Shown here piece after piece: positions 15,848-25,006 of a stretch of DNA of 64,000 nucleotides. Both the position numbers and the translations under genes were made by a program. The notes below the pieces were generated by a model, which was given only the letters and a program-made list of their open reading frames with translations, was not told the DNA's origin and ran no database searches. Numbering within the stretch: the first letter of the stretch is position 1; each line of letters starts with the position of its first letter. Location: assembly GCF_040214835.1 (NCBI RefSeq), contig NZ_CP157874.1:3042001-3106000 (forward strand), read 5' to 3'. Source of the DNA: Pseudomonas asiatica. GTDB taxonomy: Bacteria; Pseudomonadota; Gammaproteobacteria; Pseudomonadales; Pseudomonadaceae.

Positions 15848-15876
15848 AGCTTATGAACACAATGACATTGCGTCAA
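15848..15876 (-). promoter_or_regulatory. Candidate sigma-70 promoter for the export operon
   Basis: On the minus strand a TTGACG -35 (15871-15876) is followed, 17 bases later, by TAAGCT as a poor -10 (15848-15853). It lies about 75 bp upstream of the 58-residue gene in an unusually AT-rich stretch. The -35 is good and the -10 weak, which suits an activated promoter. Confidence 0.35.
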
Positions 15877-15885
15877 CGATTCGAC
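15872..15885. promoter_or_regulatory. FleQ-box-like inverted repeat
   Basis: GTCAACGATTCGAC matches the GTCA-N6-TGAC form known for FleQ operators in Pseudomonas with one mismatch. It overlaps the candidate -35 of the export operon. FleQ with c-di-GMP controls exopolysaccharide operons in this genus, so the site is plausible, but a 14-bp near-match alone is weak evidence. Confidence 0.35.
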
Positions 15886-16026
15886 ACTATAATAAAATTC
15901 AATGGGCGCCGGACAATGCAGTCAAAATATCGGCGCACAAATTGAGCAAAGGGCGCTGCATTGGTGACGCCAGAGTTTCATCGCTGAGAAAGGCAAGGCC
16001 GTGGGGCACTTTGGCGCCCCAGCGTG

Positions 16027-16569
16027 TTACTCGTCTGCGTGATGTACCACGACCAGCAACTGCGCCGGCAGCGGCCCCACCGACCTTAGCCGGTGGGGTG
16101 TCTGGGCATTGAAATGCAAGGCATCGCCTTGCTCCAGCAGCACCCGCTCGTTCATGAAGTCCACCTCCACCTGGCCGGCGTGGACGAACAGAAATTCTTC
16201 GCCCAGGTGTTCCTTGAACGTGGGGTCGCTGAACTCGGTCGGCGGCTGGATCAGGAACGGCAGCAGGCTGCGCTGCCCGACCTGGCTGGTGAGGGCCGCG
16301 TACCCCGGCCCTGCCCCGTCACCCACCAGGGCCTGGCGCTCGCCATGGCGCACCAGGCTGTAGCGGCTCTGGCCGGCCTGCTCTTCGGCGAACAGTTCTT
16401 CGACATTGACATTCAGTGCCCGCGCCAGCTTCAGCGCGGCGGCGATCGAGGGGGTGTTCAGGCCACGTTCGACCTTGGACAGGTAGCTCTTGGTCATGCC
16501 GGTCTTGTCGGCCAGCAGTTCCAGGGTCATCCCCAGTTTCTTTCGCAGCAGTTTCAATCGGATAGACAT
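16027..16569 (-). CDS. XRE-family transcriptional regulator with C-terminal cupin
   Basis: A 180-residue DNA-binding regulator. The N-terminal helix-turn-helix reads MTLELLADKTGMTKSYLSKVERGLNTPS (residues 14-41). A C-terminal small cupin domain holds EEFLFVHAGQVEVDF and LEQGDALHFNAQTPHRL, a double-stranded beta-helix likely to bind a small ligand. The type is common next to metabolic genes. It lies upstream of, and in the same direction as, the polysaccharide export operon, and downstream of the atoE-like transporter with a REP pair between. The most likely target is the transporter/CoA-transferase group, but this is inference. Confidence 0.87.
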   Translation of the reverse strand: MSIRLKLLRKKLGMTLELLADKTGMTKSYLSKVERGLNTPSIAAALKLARALNVNVEELFAEEQAGQSRYSLVRHGERQALVGDGAGPGYAALTSQVGQRSLLPFLIQPPTEFSDPTFKEHLGEEFLFVHAGQVEVDFMNERVLLEQGDALHFNAQTPHRLRSVGPLPAQLLVVVHHADE

Positions 16570-16650
16570 GTGACGCGGGTTTCCCAGGCGAAGGCAGCCT
16601 GGTAATGATACGTGGACTGCTCAGGAAATGCTGGGGCTGCTGCGCTGAGT

Positions 16651-16770
16651 CTTGTAGGAGCGGCCTTGTGTCGCGATAGGGCTGCAGAGCAGCCCCGGCA
16701 ATTTGTGCACAGTTGCTGAAATCCTGGGGCCGCTTTGCGGCCCTATCGCGACACAAGGCCGCTCCTACAA
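16651..16770. repeat. Inverted pair of second-type REP elements
   Basis: Two copies of the TGTAGGAGCGGCCTTGTG type REP face each other with a spacer containing AATTTGTGCACAGTTGCTG. Together they can form a long hairpin between the XRE regulator and the upstream transporter and may act as a transcript end. Confidence 0.9.
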
Positions 16771-16791
16771 AAAGCCAGCGCAGGCCCAGGG

Positions 16792-18210
16792 TTACGGCAT
16801 CACCGGCGGCAGGTACTGCAACGTCGTACCCAATGCCCACAGCAACACCAGCACCAGCGGCACGTGCACCAGCAACTGCACGAACGAGAAGCCGATCAGG
16901 TCGCGTGCCTTGAGCCCCAGTACCCCCAGCAGCGGCAGCATGTAGAACGGGTTGATCAGGTTCGGCAAGGCTTCGGCGGCGTTGTAGATCTGCACTGCCC
17001 AGCCCAGGTGGTACTGCAGGTCATTGGCCACCAGCATCACGTAAGGTGCCTCGATGATCCACTTGCCACCACCCGATGGGATGAAGAAGCCCAGCACCGC
17101 CGAATACACGCCCATCAGCACGGCATAGGTGTCATGCGTGGCGATCTGGGTGAAGAACAGCGAAATGTGGTGGGCCAAAGTCTGCTCGTCGAGGCCCTTC
17201 ACCTGTGTGAGGATGGCAGCGATCGAACCATACAGCGGAAACTGGATCAGCACCCCGGTGGTGGTCGGCACCGCGCGCGCCACCGCATCGAGGAAGCTGC
17301 GCGGGCGCCAGTGCAGCAAGGCACCAAGCATGATGAACAACAGGTTGTAAGTGTTCAGCCCGGAAATGGCGGTAATCGCCGGCTTGGTGGCGAACTCCTG
17401 GTACAGCCAGCCGGCAGCCAGGGCCACCAGCAGCAGGATCAGGATGGGGCTGTGTTCCAGCCACTCGCCCGGGCGGGTGCGCTGGGGTGCCGGTGGCGCG
17501 GTGAAGCTGGGGTCGACCCCACAGTCCTGGGCGCTGCGCGCACTGTTCGGGCCCGGGGCCGTGGCGTAGGCGATCACCAGCGAGACCACCACCAACGCCG
17601 CCAGCATCACGCCGGACTGCCAGAGGAAGATGGTTTCGGTGAACGGGATCACCCCGGTAATCGACAGGATCGACGGTGGCAGGCTGGCCGGGTTGGCCTG
17701 CAGTTGCGCCGCCGACGAAGACAGGCCCAGCGCCCACACGGCACCCAGGCCCAGGTAGGCGGCTGCACCGGCGGCGCGGTAGTCCATCTTCAGTTCGGTG
17801 CGCCGGGCCAGGGCGCGCACCAGCAGGCCGCCGAACACCAGCGACAGGCCCCAGTTGAGCAGCGATGCCAGCATCGAGATCAGCGCCACCCAGCACACTG
17901 CCGAACGGCCATTGCCGGGGATGCGCGCCAGGCGGTCGATCAGCCGCGCCGCGGGCGGCGAGCTCGCCACCACATAGCCGCCGATGACCACGAAGGCCAT
18001 CTGCATGGTGAACGGGATCAGGCTCCAGAAGCCATCGCCAAAGGCCTTGGCGGTGTCGGTCGGCTTGGCGCCCATGGCCAGGGCGCCGATGCACACCAGC
18101 AGCACCGCCAGGGCGGCAAACACCCAGGAATCGGGGAACCAGCGTTCGGCCCAGTTGGAGCAGCGCAAGGCAAAGCGCGCGGAACGGCTGTCTTGGATTT
18201 CAGCGGCCAC
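16792..18210 (-). CDS. atoE: Short-chain fatty acid (acetoacetate/butyrate) transporter, AtoE family
   Basis: A 472-residue inner-membrane permease of the AtoE/short-chain fatty acid transporter family with about 12-13 hydrophobic segments. Family-like stretches include WFPDSWVFAALAVLLV near the N-terminus, GFWSLIPFTMQMAFVVIGGY, and FFIPSGGGKWIIEAPYV near residue 375. It probably imports acetoacetate or short-chain acids for the CoA-transferase encoded just upstream. The start is a GTG at 18210 with AAGGAA eight bases ahead. A REP pair lies between it and the CoA-transferase genes, so it may be transcribed at a lower level than them. Confidence 0.88.
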   Translation of the reverse strand: MAAEIQDSRSARFALRCSNWAERWFPDSWVFAALAVLLVCIGALAMGAKPTDTAKAFGDGFWSLIPFTMQMAFVVIGGYVVASSPPAARLIDRLARIPGNGRSAVCWVALISMLASLLNWGLSLVFGGLLVRALARRTELKMDYRAAGAAAYLGLGAVWALGLSSSAAQLQANPASLPPSILSITGVIPFTETIFLWQSGVMLAALVVVSLVIAYATAPGPNSARSAQDCGVDPSFTAPPAPQRTRPGEWLEHSPILILLLVALAAGWLYQEFATKPAITAISGLNTYNLLFIMLGALLHWRPRSFLDAVARAVPTTTGVLIQFPLYGSIAAILTQVKGLDEQTLAHHISLFFTQIATHDTYAVLMGVYSAVLGFFIPSGGGKWIIEAPYVMLVANDLQYHLGWAVQIYNAAEALPNLINPFYMLPLLGVLGLKARDLIGFSFVQLLVHVPLVLVLLWALGTTLQYLPPVMP

Positions 18211-18261
18211 AGTTCAATTCCTTTTATTGGTTTTATCGGATACATCAGCAAATGCAAAACC

Positions 18262-18382
18262 CCTGTAGGAGCGGCCTTGTGTCGCGAAAGGGCCGCAACG
18301 CGGCCCCTCGATCTCGGCATCGATGCCAAAATCGCGGGGCTGCGTTGCAGCCCTTTCGCGACACAAGGCCGCTCCTACAGGG
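18262..18382. repeat. Inverted pair of second-type REP elements
   Basis: Two facing copies of the CTGTAGGAGCGGCCTTGTG element with GGGCCGCAACGCGGCCC inner palindromes and a central GATCTCGGCATCGATGCC spacer. They lie between the CoA-transferase subunit B stop and the transporter start. Confidence 0.9.
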
Positions 18383-18400
18383 GCGGTGCGCGGCGATAGA

Positions 18401-19057
18401 TTAGAAGGTCATTTCCTTCACATCATCCGGCACGATCAGCTTGCCGGCGGTTTTCTCGATGATTTCCTCAACGCTCACCCCGGGCGCGGTCTCGCGCAGG
18501 ATGAAGGCGCCGTCTTCGATTTCCAGGTAGGCCAGGTCGGTCAGCACCTTGCGGATGCAGCCAGCACCGGTCAACGGCAGGCTGCACTGCGGCAGCAGCT
18601 TGGACTCGCCGTCCTTGGAAGCGTGGGTCATGGTGACGATGATGTTCTCGGCACCGGCCACCAGGTCCATGGCGCCGCCCATGCCCTTCACCAGCTTGCC
18701 CGGGATCATCCACGAGGCGATGTTGCCTTGCACATCCACTTCGAAAGCGCCGAGCACGGTCAGGTCGACATGGCCGCCACGGATCATGGCGAACGACTGC
18801 GCCGAATCGAAGATCGAGGCACCGCGGCGGGCGGTGACGGTCTGCTTGCCGGCGTTGATCATGTCGGCATCGATGGTGCCTTCGGTGGGGAATTCGCCCA
18901 TGCCGAGCAGGCCGTTTTCCGATTGCAGCATCACATCCATGTCGGCGGGTACGTAGTTGGCCACCAGGGTCGGAATGCCGATGCCCAGGTTGACGTAGTA
19001 GCCGTCCTTCAGTTCACGGGCGACGCGTTGCGCCATCTGTTCGCGGGTCAGTGCCAT
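18401..19057 (-). CDS. scoB: 3-oxoacid CoA-transferase subunit B
   Basis: The beta subunit of a succinyl-CoA (or acetyl-CoA):acetoacetate CoA-transferase, 218 residues. The SENGLLGMGEFP motif contains the catalytic glutamate that forms the CoA thioester. VNLGIGIPTLVANYVP and GGAMDLVAGAENIIV are family features. It activates acetoacetate to acetoacetyl-CoA together with subunit A. The open frame reaches up to 19699 but everything above ATG 19057 is antisense-like noise across subunit A; a start at 19057, 35 bp after subunit A ends, gives the normal length. By E. coli naming it could be called atoA. Confidence 0.93.
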   Translation of the reverse strand: MALTREQMAQRVARELKDGYYVNLGIGIPTLVANYVPADMDVMLQSENGLLGMGEFPTEGTIDADMINAGKQTVTARRGASIFDSAQSFAMIRGGHVDLTVLGAFEVDVQGNIASWMIPGKLVKGMGGAMDLVAGAENIIVTMTHASKDGESKLLPQCSLPLTGAGCIRKVLTDLAYLEIEDGAFILRETAPGVSVEEIIEKTAGKLIVPDDVKEMTF

Positions 19058-19092
19058 GGTCAGGATCTCTTTGTTGTTCTGGTGGATGGCGC

Positions 19093-19791
19093 TCAGGCCT
19101 TGACGGTGCGCTTTTCGATACGCTTTTCGAAGGTGCCGACGATGACGCGGTCCACGTAGATGCCCGGAGTGTGGATCTCGCTGGGCAGCAGCACGCCAGG
19201 TTCGACGATCTCTTCCACTTCGACCACGGTGATCTTGCCGGCGGTGGCGGCCAGCGGGTTGAAGTTTTGCGCGGTGTTGCGGTACACCACGTTGCCGTAG
19301 TGGTCGGCCTTCCAGCCCTTGACGATGGCGAAGTCGCCGGTGATGGATTCTTCGAGGATGTACTTGCGGCCGTTGAACTCGCGCACTTCCTTGCCGTCGG
19401 CAACCGGGGTGCCGTAGCCGGTGGCCGTGTAGAAGGCCGGGATGCCGGCGCCACCGGCGCGCATTTTCTCGGCGAGGGTGCCTTGCGGGGTCAGTTCCAC
19501 TTCCAGTTCGCCGCTCAGCAGCTGGCGTTCGAACTCGGCGTTCTCGCCCACGTAGGAAGCAACCATCTTGCGGATCTGCCGGTCTTCCAGCAGCACGCCC
19601 AGGCCAAAGCCATCGACACCGCAGTTGTTGGAGACCACGGTCAGGCCCTTGACGCCACGGCGCCTGATTTCGCTGATAAGGTTTTCCGGGATGCCGCACA
19701 GGCCGAAACCACCAGCCAGTACCGTCATATTGTCGGTCAGGCCTTCGAGGGCCTGTTCATAGGTTGCAACGCGCTTGTCCAGTCCGGCCAT
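19093..19791 (-). CDS. scoA: 3-oxoacid CoA-transferase subunit A
   Basis: The alpha subunit, 232 residues, the usual length. It has the CoA-binding [13 protein letters not shown] motif near residue 27, [13 protein letters not shown], and [16 protein letters not shown], all typical of the ScoA/AtoD family; the sequence resembles ScoA more than E. coli AtoD. It works as a heterotetramer with the next gene in ketone-body or short-chain acid use. ATG 19791 is selected because the family begins MAGLDK; the frame upstream to 19917 has no support. A LysR gene diverges 140 bp upstream and is the likely regulator. Confidence 0.93.
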   Translation of the reverse strand: MAGLDKRVATYEQALEGLTDNMTVLAGGFGLCGIPENLISEIRRRGVKGLTVVSNNCGVDGFGLGVLLEDRQIRKMVASYVGENAEFERQLLSGELEVELTPQGTLAEKMRAGGAGIPAFYTATGYGTPVADGKEVREFNGRKYILEESITGDFAIVKGWKADHYGNVVYRNTAQNFNPLAATAGKITVVEVEEIVEPGVLLPSEIHTPGIYVDRVIVGTFEKRIEKRTVKA

Positions 19792-19888
19792 GCTGATCCG
19801 CCTTTTGTAGTTGTTGAACCGACGAGGCTGTCGGTGAGCGTGTGGGGACATCTTCACCGCAAGCGACTGATTTGTTAATTTTGTTTTC

Positions 19889-19901
19889 ATCATCGATTGA
19901 T
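19889..19901. promoter_or_regulatory. Possible LysR operator between scoA and the LysR gene
   Basis: ATCATCGATTGAT, an inverted repeat (ATCA/TGAT arms), lies in the AT-rich 140-bp divergent gap, the usual place for a LysR-type binding site. No ideal T-N11-A motif was found, so the call is weak. Confidence 0.25.
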
Positions 19902-19931
19902 AACTTTTGCAAAACAACCAAAAGGCCTGTC

Positions 19932-20837
19932 ATGAACGTCAAGCAACTGCGCGCCTTTGTCGCTGTGGCCAAGTACCAGAGCTTCGCCCAGGCCGGTGAA
20001 CACCTGCATGTCTCGCAACCGGCCCTGAGCCTGACCATCAAGGCCCTGGAAGAAAACCTTGGCGGCGCCCTGCTGAGCCGCACAACACGCAGCGTCAGCC
20101 TGACTGCCGAGGGCGAGGTACTGCTGCCACTGGCGCGGCGCCTGCTGGCCGACTGGGACGACACCGAAGAAATGCTGCGCCAGCGTTTCACCCTGCAACT
20201 GGGCCGGGTTTCGGTGGCGGCCATGCCGGCCTTTGCCGGCAACCTGCTGCCCTACTCGCTGAAGGTGTTTCGCCAGCGATACCCGAAGGTCAACGTCACG
20301 GTGCACGATGTGATCAACGAACAGGTGCAGGAACTGGTGCGCCATCGCCGCGTCGAACTGGGCATCGGCTTCGAACCGGACAACATCGATGGCCTGGATT
20401 TCCACCCGTTGTACATGGACCGCTTCGTCGCCGTGGTGCCCGCCGATTCGCCCTTGGCGCAGCTGCCCCAGGTCAGCTGGGCACAGTTGCTGGCCGAAGA
20501 CTTCGTGGCCCTGCAACGCCCTTCGGCGGTGCGCCTGCTGATGGAACAGAACGTGGCCGCCCAGCACGGCAAACTGGCGGTGGCTTTCGAGAGCCACCAG
20601 CTGTCGACCATCGGCCGCATGGTTGCCAGTGGCCTGGGGGTCAGTGCCGTGCCGGCACTGTGCATCAACCAGATGCAGGAGCTTGGCGCCCGCTGCGTCA
20701 CCCTGGTCGAGCCCACGGTCGAGCGCCGCATCGGCGTGATTGCCCTCAGCGAACACAAGCTTTCCACGGCGGCGCAAGCGCTGCTTGAAGTACTGCTTTC
20801 CAATACCCGCATCCCGGAGGTGACATGCGTTACGTGA
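19932..20837 (+). CDS. LysR-family transcriptional regulator
   Basis: A 301-residue LysR regulator. The winged helix (residues 1-60) has MNVKQLRAFVAVAKYQSFAQ and LHVSQPALSLTIKALEENLG; a periplasmic-binding-protein-like effector domain follows (VAAMPAFAGNLLP, HRRVELGIGFEP, GLGVSAVPAL). It is divergent from scoA-scoB, the classic arrangement for a LysR activator and its target. It also overlaps the aldo/keto reductase start by 13 bp, so it is cotranslated with it and may control that as well. The effector is unknown; acetoacetate or an acyl-CoA is an inference from the neighbours. Confidence 0.88.
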   Translation: MNVKQLRAFVAVAKYQSFAQAGEHLHVSQPALSLTIKALEENLGGALLSRTTRSVSLTAEGEVLLPLARRLLADWDDTEEMLRQRFTLQLGRVSVAAMPAFAGNLLPYSLKVFRQRYPKVNVTVHDVINEQVQELVRHRRVELGIGFEPDNIDGLDFHPLYMDRFVAVVPADSPLAQLPQVSWAQLLAEDFVALQRPSAVRLLMEQNVAAQHGKLAVAFESHQLSTIGRMVASGLGVSAVPALCINQMQELGARCVTLVEPTVERRIGVIALSEHKLSTAAQALLEVLLSNTRIPEVTCVT

Positions 20838-21646
20838 AACTGGCAGGTTCGAGCGTTCCGGCCATCGGCCAGGGCACCTGGTACATGGGTGAAGATCCGG
20901 CCCGCAAGGCGGCCGAGGTGGCGGCCCTGCAACAGGGTATCGAACTTGGCCTGAGCTTGATCGATACCGCCGAGATGTATGCCGAAGGTGGCGCGGAAGA
21001 AGTGGTTGGCCAGGCCATTGCCGGGCGCCGCGACCAGGTGTTCCTGGTCAGCAAGGTGTACCCGCACAATGCCAGCCGGCGCGGTATGGCGGCGGCCTGC
21101 GAACGCAGCCTCACGCGCCTGGGCACCGACTGCATCGACCTGTACCTGCTGCACTGGCGTAGCCAGCACCCACTGGAGGAAACCGTCGAGGCCTTCGAGC
21201 GCTTGCGCGAGCAAGGCAAGATCAAGCGCTGGGGTGTTTCCAATTTCGACGTCGACGACCTGCGCGAACTGCACAACCCCGATTGCGCCACCAACCAGGT
21301 GCTGTACAACCCGGCCCAGCGTGGCATCGAGTTCGACCTGTTGCCGTGGTGCGAAAAGCGCGCGCTGCCGACCATGGCCTACTGCCCGCTGGCCCAGGCC
21401 GGGCGTCTGCTGCAGCACCCGGTGCTGGCGGAAATCGCCGAGCGCCATGGTGCCACGGCGGCCCAGGTCAGCCTGGCCTGGGTGACCCGTGATGACGGGG
21501 TGATAGCCATCCCCAAGGCCGTGACGCCCGAGCATGTGCAGTTGAATGCGGCTGCGGGAATGCTGACCTTGACCAGCGAAGACCTACGGGCGATCGACCG
21601 GGCGTTCCCGGCACCGACGCGCAAGCAGCGGTTGGCGATGGTGTAG
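20825..21646 (+). CDS. Aldo/keto reductase
   Basis: A 273-residue NADPH-dependent oxidoreductase with a (beta/alpha)8 barrel. The catalytic tetrad can be traced: Asp in GLSLIDTAEMYAEG, the Tyr a few residues on, Lys in VFLVSKVYPHN and His in YLLHWRS. The coenzyme motif near the C-terminus is AIPKAVTPEHV. The closest group is the 2,5-diketo-gluconate reductase/YeaE-like one. An AGGTGA ribosome site inside the LysR gene end precedes its ATG. The physiological carbonyl substrate is not readable from sequence. Confidence 0.88.
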   Translation: MRYVKLAGSSVPAIGQGTWYMGEDPARKAAEVAALQQGIELGLSLIDTAEMYAEGGAEEVVGQAIAGRRDQVFLVSKVYPHNASRRGMAAACERSLTRLGTDCIDLYLLHWRSQHPLEETVEAFERLREQGKIKRWGVSNFDVDDLRELHNPDCATNQVLYNPAQRGIEFDLLPWCEKRALPTMAYCPLAQAGRLLQHPVLAEIAERHGATAAQVSLAWVTRDDGVIAIPKAVTPEHVQLNAAAGMLTLTSEDLRAIDRAFPAPTRKQRLAMV

Positions 21647-21667
21647 CGACTGGCACGGACTCGTTTT

Positions 21668-21787
21668 TTGTAGGAGCGGCCTTGCGTCGCGAAAGGGCCG
21701 CAAAGCGGCCCCAGCATTATCTGCAGTGACGCCGAAATCCTGGGGCTGCTACGCAGCCCTTTCGCGACGCAAGGCCGCCCCCACAGG
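21668..21787. repeat. Inverted pair of second-type REP elements
   Basis: Two facing copies of the TGTAGGAGCGGCCTTGCGTCG element with inner GGGGC...GCCCC palindromes, just after the aldo/keto reductase stop, preceded by a T6 run. Confidence 0.88.
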
Positions 21788-21814
21788 TCAGCGCAATCCG
21801 GACTATGGCGAGAC

Positions 21815-21905
21815 TCCTGTGAGAGCGGGCGTGCCCGCGAACACCGGCAAAGCCGGTGCCATGCACCGCAGTGCCTGCTTCGCGGGCTTGCCCGCTCCCA
21901 CAAGG
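21815..21905. repeat. REP-based unit like those of the 118-bp array
   Basis: One unit with CTGTGAGAGCGGGCGTGCCCGCGAA, an inner CACCGGCAAAGCCGGTG palindrome and TTGCCCGCTCCCACAAGG. It matches the core of the array at 10.6 kb but has a different flanking spacer. It lies between convergent genes. Confidence 0.85.
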
Positions 21906-21925
21906 GCCCGCGCAAAGATGGGGAT

Positions 21926-24900
21926 TCAGTGAAAGTCCCGGCTGCGTACGTCCAGCCCTTGCAACAGCGGGCTCACATCCTCCAGCCGCCGTGCTATCAG
22001 GTGGCGCACGCCATTCTCCTGCTCCAGCCGCCCGCTGACCTTGAGCAACTGCGACCCCACCAGCGCCCGCCGCTGCCGTTCGGCAAGCGCCCGCCACACC
22101 ACCACATTGACCATGCCGTGCTCGTCCTCCAGGGTGACGAAGGTCACGCCACTGGCGGTCTGGGGCCGCTGGCGGCCCACCACCAACCCGGCCACGGCAA
22201 TGTTGTCACCATGCCCGACATCTTGCAGCTCGCGCGAACTGCGACAGCCCAGCGCCCGCAGGCGTGAGCGCAGCAAGGTCAAGGGATGCGGCCCAAGCGT
22301 GGTACCCAGGGCCTGGTAATCGGCCATCAGGTCCTCTGCCACGCTGGGAACGGGCAGTTCGACGGTGCTTTCCGGCAAGGCCTCGATATCGGCGAACAAA
22401 GGCAGCTGCGGCTGCACCGCCGCCACCTGCCAGCGCGCCTGGTGCCGGTCGCTGGCCAAGGCGCGCAGCGCGCCGGCATCGGCCAGGTGAGCGCGGGCGC
22501 GCGAATCGAGCCCGGCACGCAGGCACAGGTCTTCGACATCGCGCCATGGTCGCTGCGCCCTCGCCTGCTCCAGGCGCCTGGCATCGGCCTCGGCAAGGCC
22601 GCGCACCAGGCGCAAGCCCATGCGAATGGCCAGCACCTCTCCAGGCTCAGGCTCGAGCGTGCAGTCCCAGTCACTGTGGCACACATCCACCGGCCTGACC
22701 TCGATACCCTGGCGCCGGGCCTCTTGCAGCAACTGATCGGGGCTGTAGAAGCCCATGGGCCAGCTGTTGACCAGCGCGCAGGTGAAAATCGCCGGTTCAT
22801 GGCACTTGAGCCAACTGCTGGCATAGCACAACAAGGCAAAGCTGGCCGCGTGCGACTCCGGAAAGCCATAGCTGCCAAAGCCCTTGATCTGCTCGAAGAT
22901 GCGCTCGGCAAACGCCAAGTCGTAACCATTGCGCAACATGCCCTGCACCAGCCGCTCGCGGTGCGGCTCCAGGCCGCCGTGACGCTTCCAGGCGGCCATG
23001 CTGCGGCGCAACTGGTCGGCCTCGCCCGGGGTGTAGTCGGCCGCGACCATCGCCAGTTCCATCACCTGCTCCTGGAACAGCGGCACGCCCAAGGTACGCT
23101 CGAACACTTCCTTCAGTTGCGGCGAGGGGTACGTCACCGGCTCCTGCTTCAGCCGCCGGCGCAGGTAAGGGTGGACCATGTCGCCCTGGATCGGCCCGGG
23201 GCGGACGATGGCCACCTCGATGACCAGGTCGTAGAACTTTACGGGCCGCAGCCGCGGCAACATGGCCATTTGCGCGCGCGACTCGATCTGGAACACGCCC
23301 ATGGTCTCGGCACGGCTGATCATCGCGTAGGTGGCCGGGTCTTCGGCGGGGATGGTCGCCAGGGTCAGGTGCCGGCCACGGTGGCGTTGCAGCAGGTCGA
23401 AGCAACGGCGCAAGGCGCTGAGCATGCCCAGCGCCAGCACGTCGACCTTGAGCAGGCCGACCATGTCCAGGTCGTCCTTGTCCCACTGGATCACCGTGCG
23501 CTCCGGCATCGCGGCATTCTCCACCGGCACCAGCTCGTCCAGGGGTTGCTGCGAGATGACGAAGCCGCCCGGGTGCTGTGACAGGTGCCGGGGGAAGCCG
23601 ATCAGTTCGCCGGCCAGCACCAGCACCCGGCGCAGCGAAGGGCTGCCCGCCTCGAAACCGGCCTCGGCCAGGCGCTGGTCATCGGGTATGCGATCGCTCC
23701 AGCGGCCGCAGCATTTGGCCAGGGCGTCCACTTGGTCGGCCGGCAGCCCCAGCACCCGCGCCACATCCCGCACCGCACCGGCAGCATGGTAGGTGTTGAC
23801 CACCGCAGTGAGCGCCGCCCGGTGCCGGCCATAGCGGCGGAACACATACTGGATCACCTCCTCGCGCCGGTCGTGCTCGAAGTCCACGTCGATGTCCGGC
23901 GGCTCGTTGCGCTCGCGCGACAGGAAGCGCTCGAACAACAGGTGGTGTTGCATGGGGTCGAGCTCGGTGATGCCCAGCACGAAGCACACCACCGAGTTGG
24001 CAGCCGAGCCCCGCCCCTGGCACAGAATGCGCTGGCTGCGGGCGAAGGCGACGATGTCGTGCACAGTCAGGAAGTAGCTTTCGTAGCCCAGCTCCTCGAT
24101 CAGCGCCAGCTCCTTGGCCAGCACATCCCTCACCTTGCTGCTCGGCCCGTCTGGCCAGCGCGACGGCAAACCCTGCTGGCACAATTCGCGCAACCAGCTC
24201 GCCGGGCTATGCCCCTGGGGCACCAGTTCGCGTGGGTACTGGTATTTCAATTCGCTCAGTTCGAACTGGCAGCGCGCAGCGATGGCCAGGGTCTCGGCCA
24301 GCAGGTCGGCGGGATAGAGTTCGCCCAGTTGCGCCTGGCTGCGCAGGTGCCGCTCGCCATTGGCAAACAGGAAGCGCCCCGCCTCGGCCACCAGGCAATG
24401 CTGGCGAATGGCGGTCATGCAATCTTGCAGGGCGCGACGACCGCGCACGTGCATGTGCACGTCGCCACAGGCCACGGCGCGGATGCCGACCCTGGCCGCC
24501 AGGCTACGCAAGCGTTCAAGGCGCAAGGTATCGTCACTGCCGCGGTGCAGGTGCACGGCCAGCCACAGGCGCTCGCCGAACACGCCGTGCAGCCACTGCC
24601 CGGGCGTGGCATCGCCGCTGTCATCAGCTATCCACAATGCCAGCAGGCCCTGATGGTGCTGCTGCAGGTCATCGCGAAACAGTTGGTACTCGCCCTTCTG
24701 CGCCCGCCGCCGGGCCCGGGTGATCAGCGCGCACAGGTTCTGGTAGCCGACCAGGTCCTGCACCAGCAGCACCAGCCTGGGGCCGTCCTGCAACTGCACT
24801 TCACTGCCCACGATCAGCCGCAGCTGGTGTTCCTTGGCCGCCTGCCAGGCACGGACGATACCGGCCAGGGTACATTCGTCGGTGATCGCCAGCGCCTGGT

Positions 24901-25006
24901 AGCCCTGTTCACGCGCGCGCCGGAACAGCTCGTCGGCGCTCGACGCGCCGCGCTGGAAGCTGAAGTTGGACAGGCAGTGCAGCTCGGCATAACCCGGGGT
25001 GTTCAT
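21926..25006 (-). CDS. dnaE2: Error-prone DNA polymerase DnaE2
   Basis: A C-family DNA polymerase of 1026 residues that takes over at lesions together with ImuB. Order: an N-terminal PHP domain ([31 protein letters not shown]), a polymerase core with catalytic acids in [21 protein letters not shown] (about residue 385), [18 protein letters not shown], and a C-terminal OB-fold ([20 protein letters not shown]). It lacks the long tau/clamp-binding tail of DnaE1. The frame reaches 25276 but ATG 25006, overlapping the imuB stop (ATGA), is the right start by family N-terminus. It is the last gene of the lexA2 operon and should be DNA-damage induced. Confidence 0.95.
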   Translation of the reverse strand: MNTPGYAELHCLSNFSFQRGASSADELFRRAREQGYQALAITDECTLAGIVRAWQAAKEHQLRLIVGSEVQLQDGPRLVLLVQDLVGYQNLCALITRARRRAQKGEYQLFRDDLQQHHQGLLALWIADDSGDATPGQWLHGVFGERLWLAVHLHRGSDDTLRLERLRSLAARVGIRAVACGDVHMHVRGRRALQDCMTAIRQHCLVAEAGRFLFANGERHLRSQAQLGELYPADLLAETLAIAARCQFELSELKYQYPRELVPQGHSPASWLRELCQQGLPSRWPDGPSSKVRDVLAKELALIEELGYESYFLTVHDIVAFARSQRILCQGRGSAANSVVCFVLGITELDPMQHHLLFERFLSRERNEPPDIDVDFEHDRREEVIQYVFRRYGRHRAALTAVVNTYHAAGAVRDVARVLGLPADQVDALAKCCGRWSDRIPDDQRLAEAGFEAGSPSLRRVLVLAGELIGFPRHLSQHPGGFVISQQPLDELVPVENAAMPERTVIQWDKDDLDMVGLLKVDVLALGMLSALRRCFDLLQRHRGRHLTLATIPAEDPATYAMISRAETMGVFQIESRAQMAMLPRLRPVKFYDLVIEVAIVRPGPIQGDMVHPYLRRRLKQEPVTYPSPQLKEVFERTLGVPLFQEQVMELAMVAADYTPGEADQLRRSMAAWKRHGGLEPHRERLVQGMLRNGYDLAFAERIFEQIKGFGSYGFPESHAASFALLCYASSWLKCHEPAIFTCALVNSWPMGFYSPDQLLQEARRQGIEVRPVDVCHSDWDCTLEPEPGEVLAIRMGLRLVRGLAEADARRLEQARAQRPWRDVEDLCLRAGLDSRARAHLADAGALRALASDRHQARWQVAAVQPQLPLFADIEALPESTVELPVPSVAEDLMADYQALGTTLGPHPLTLLRSRLRALGCRSSRELQDVGHGDNIAVAGLVVGRQRPQTASGVTFVTLEDEHGMVNVVVWRALAERQRRALVGSQLLKVSGRLEQENGVRHLIARRLEDVSPLLQGLDVRSRDFH

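Noticed and set aside
16735..18399. A 554-residue plus-strand frame opposite the AtoE-family transporter
   Set aside because: Its translation is low-complexity, rich in Q, H, R and G, the usual shadow of a membrane-protein gene on the other strand.
18401..19699. A 432-residue fused frame covering both CoA-transferase genes
   Set aside because: Only the part from 19057 is protein-like; the first 214 residues are Arg/His/Gln-rich noise over scoA in another frame.
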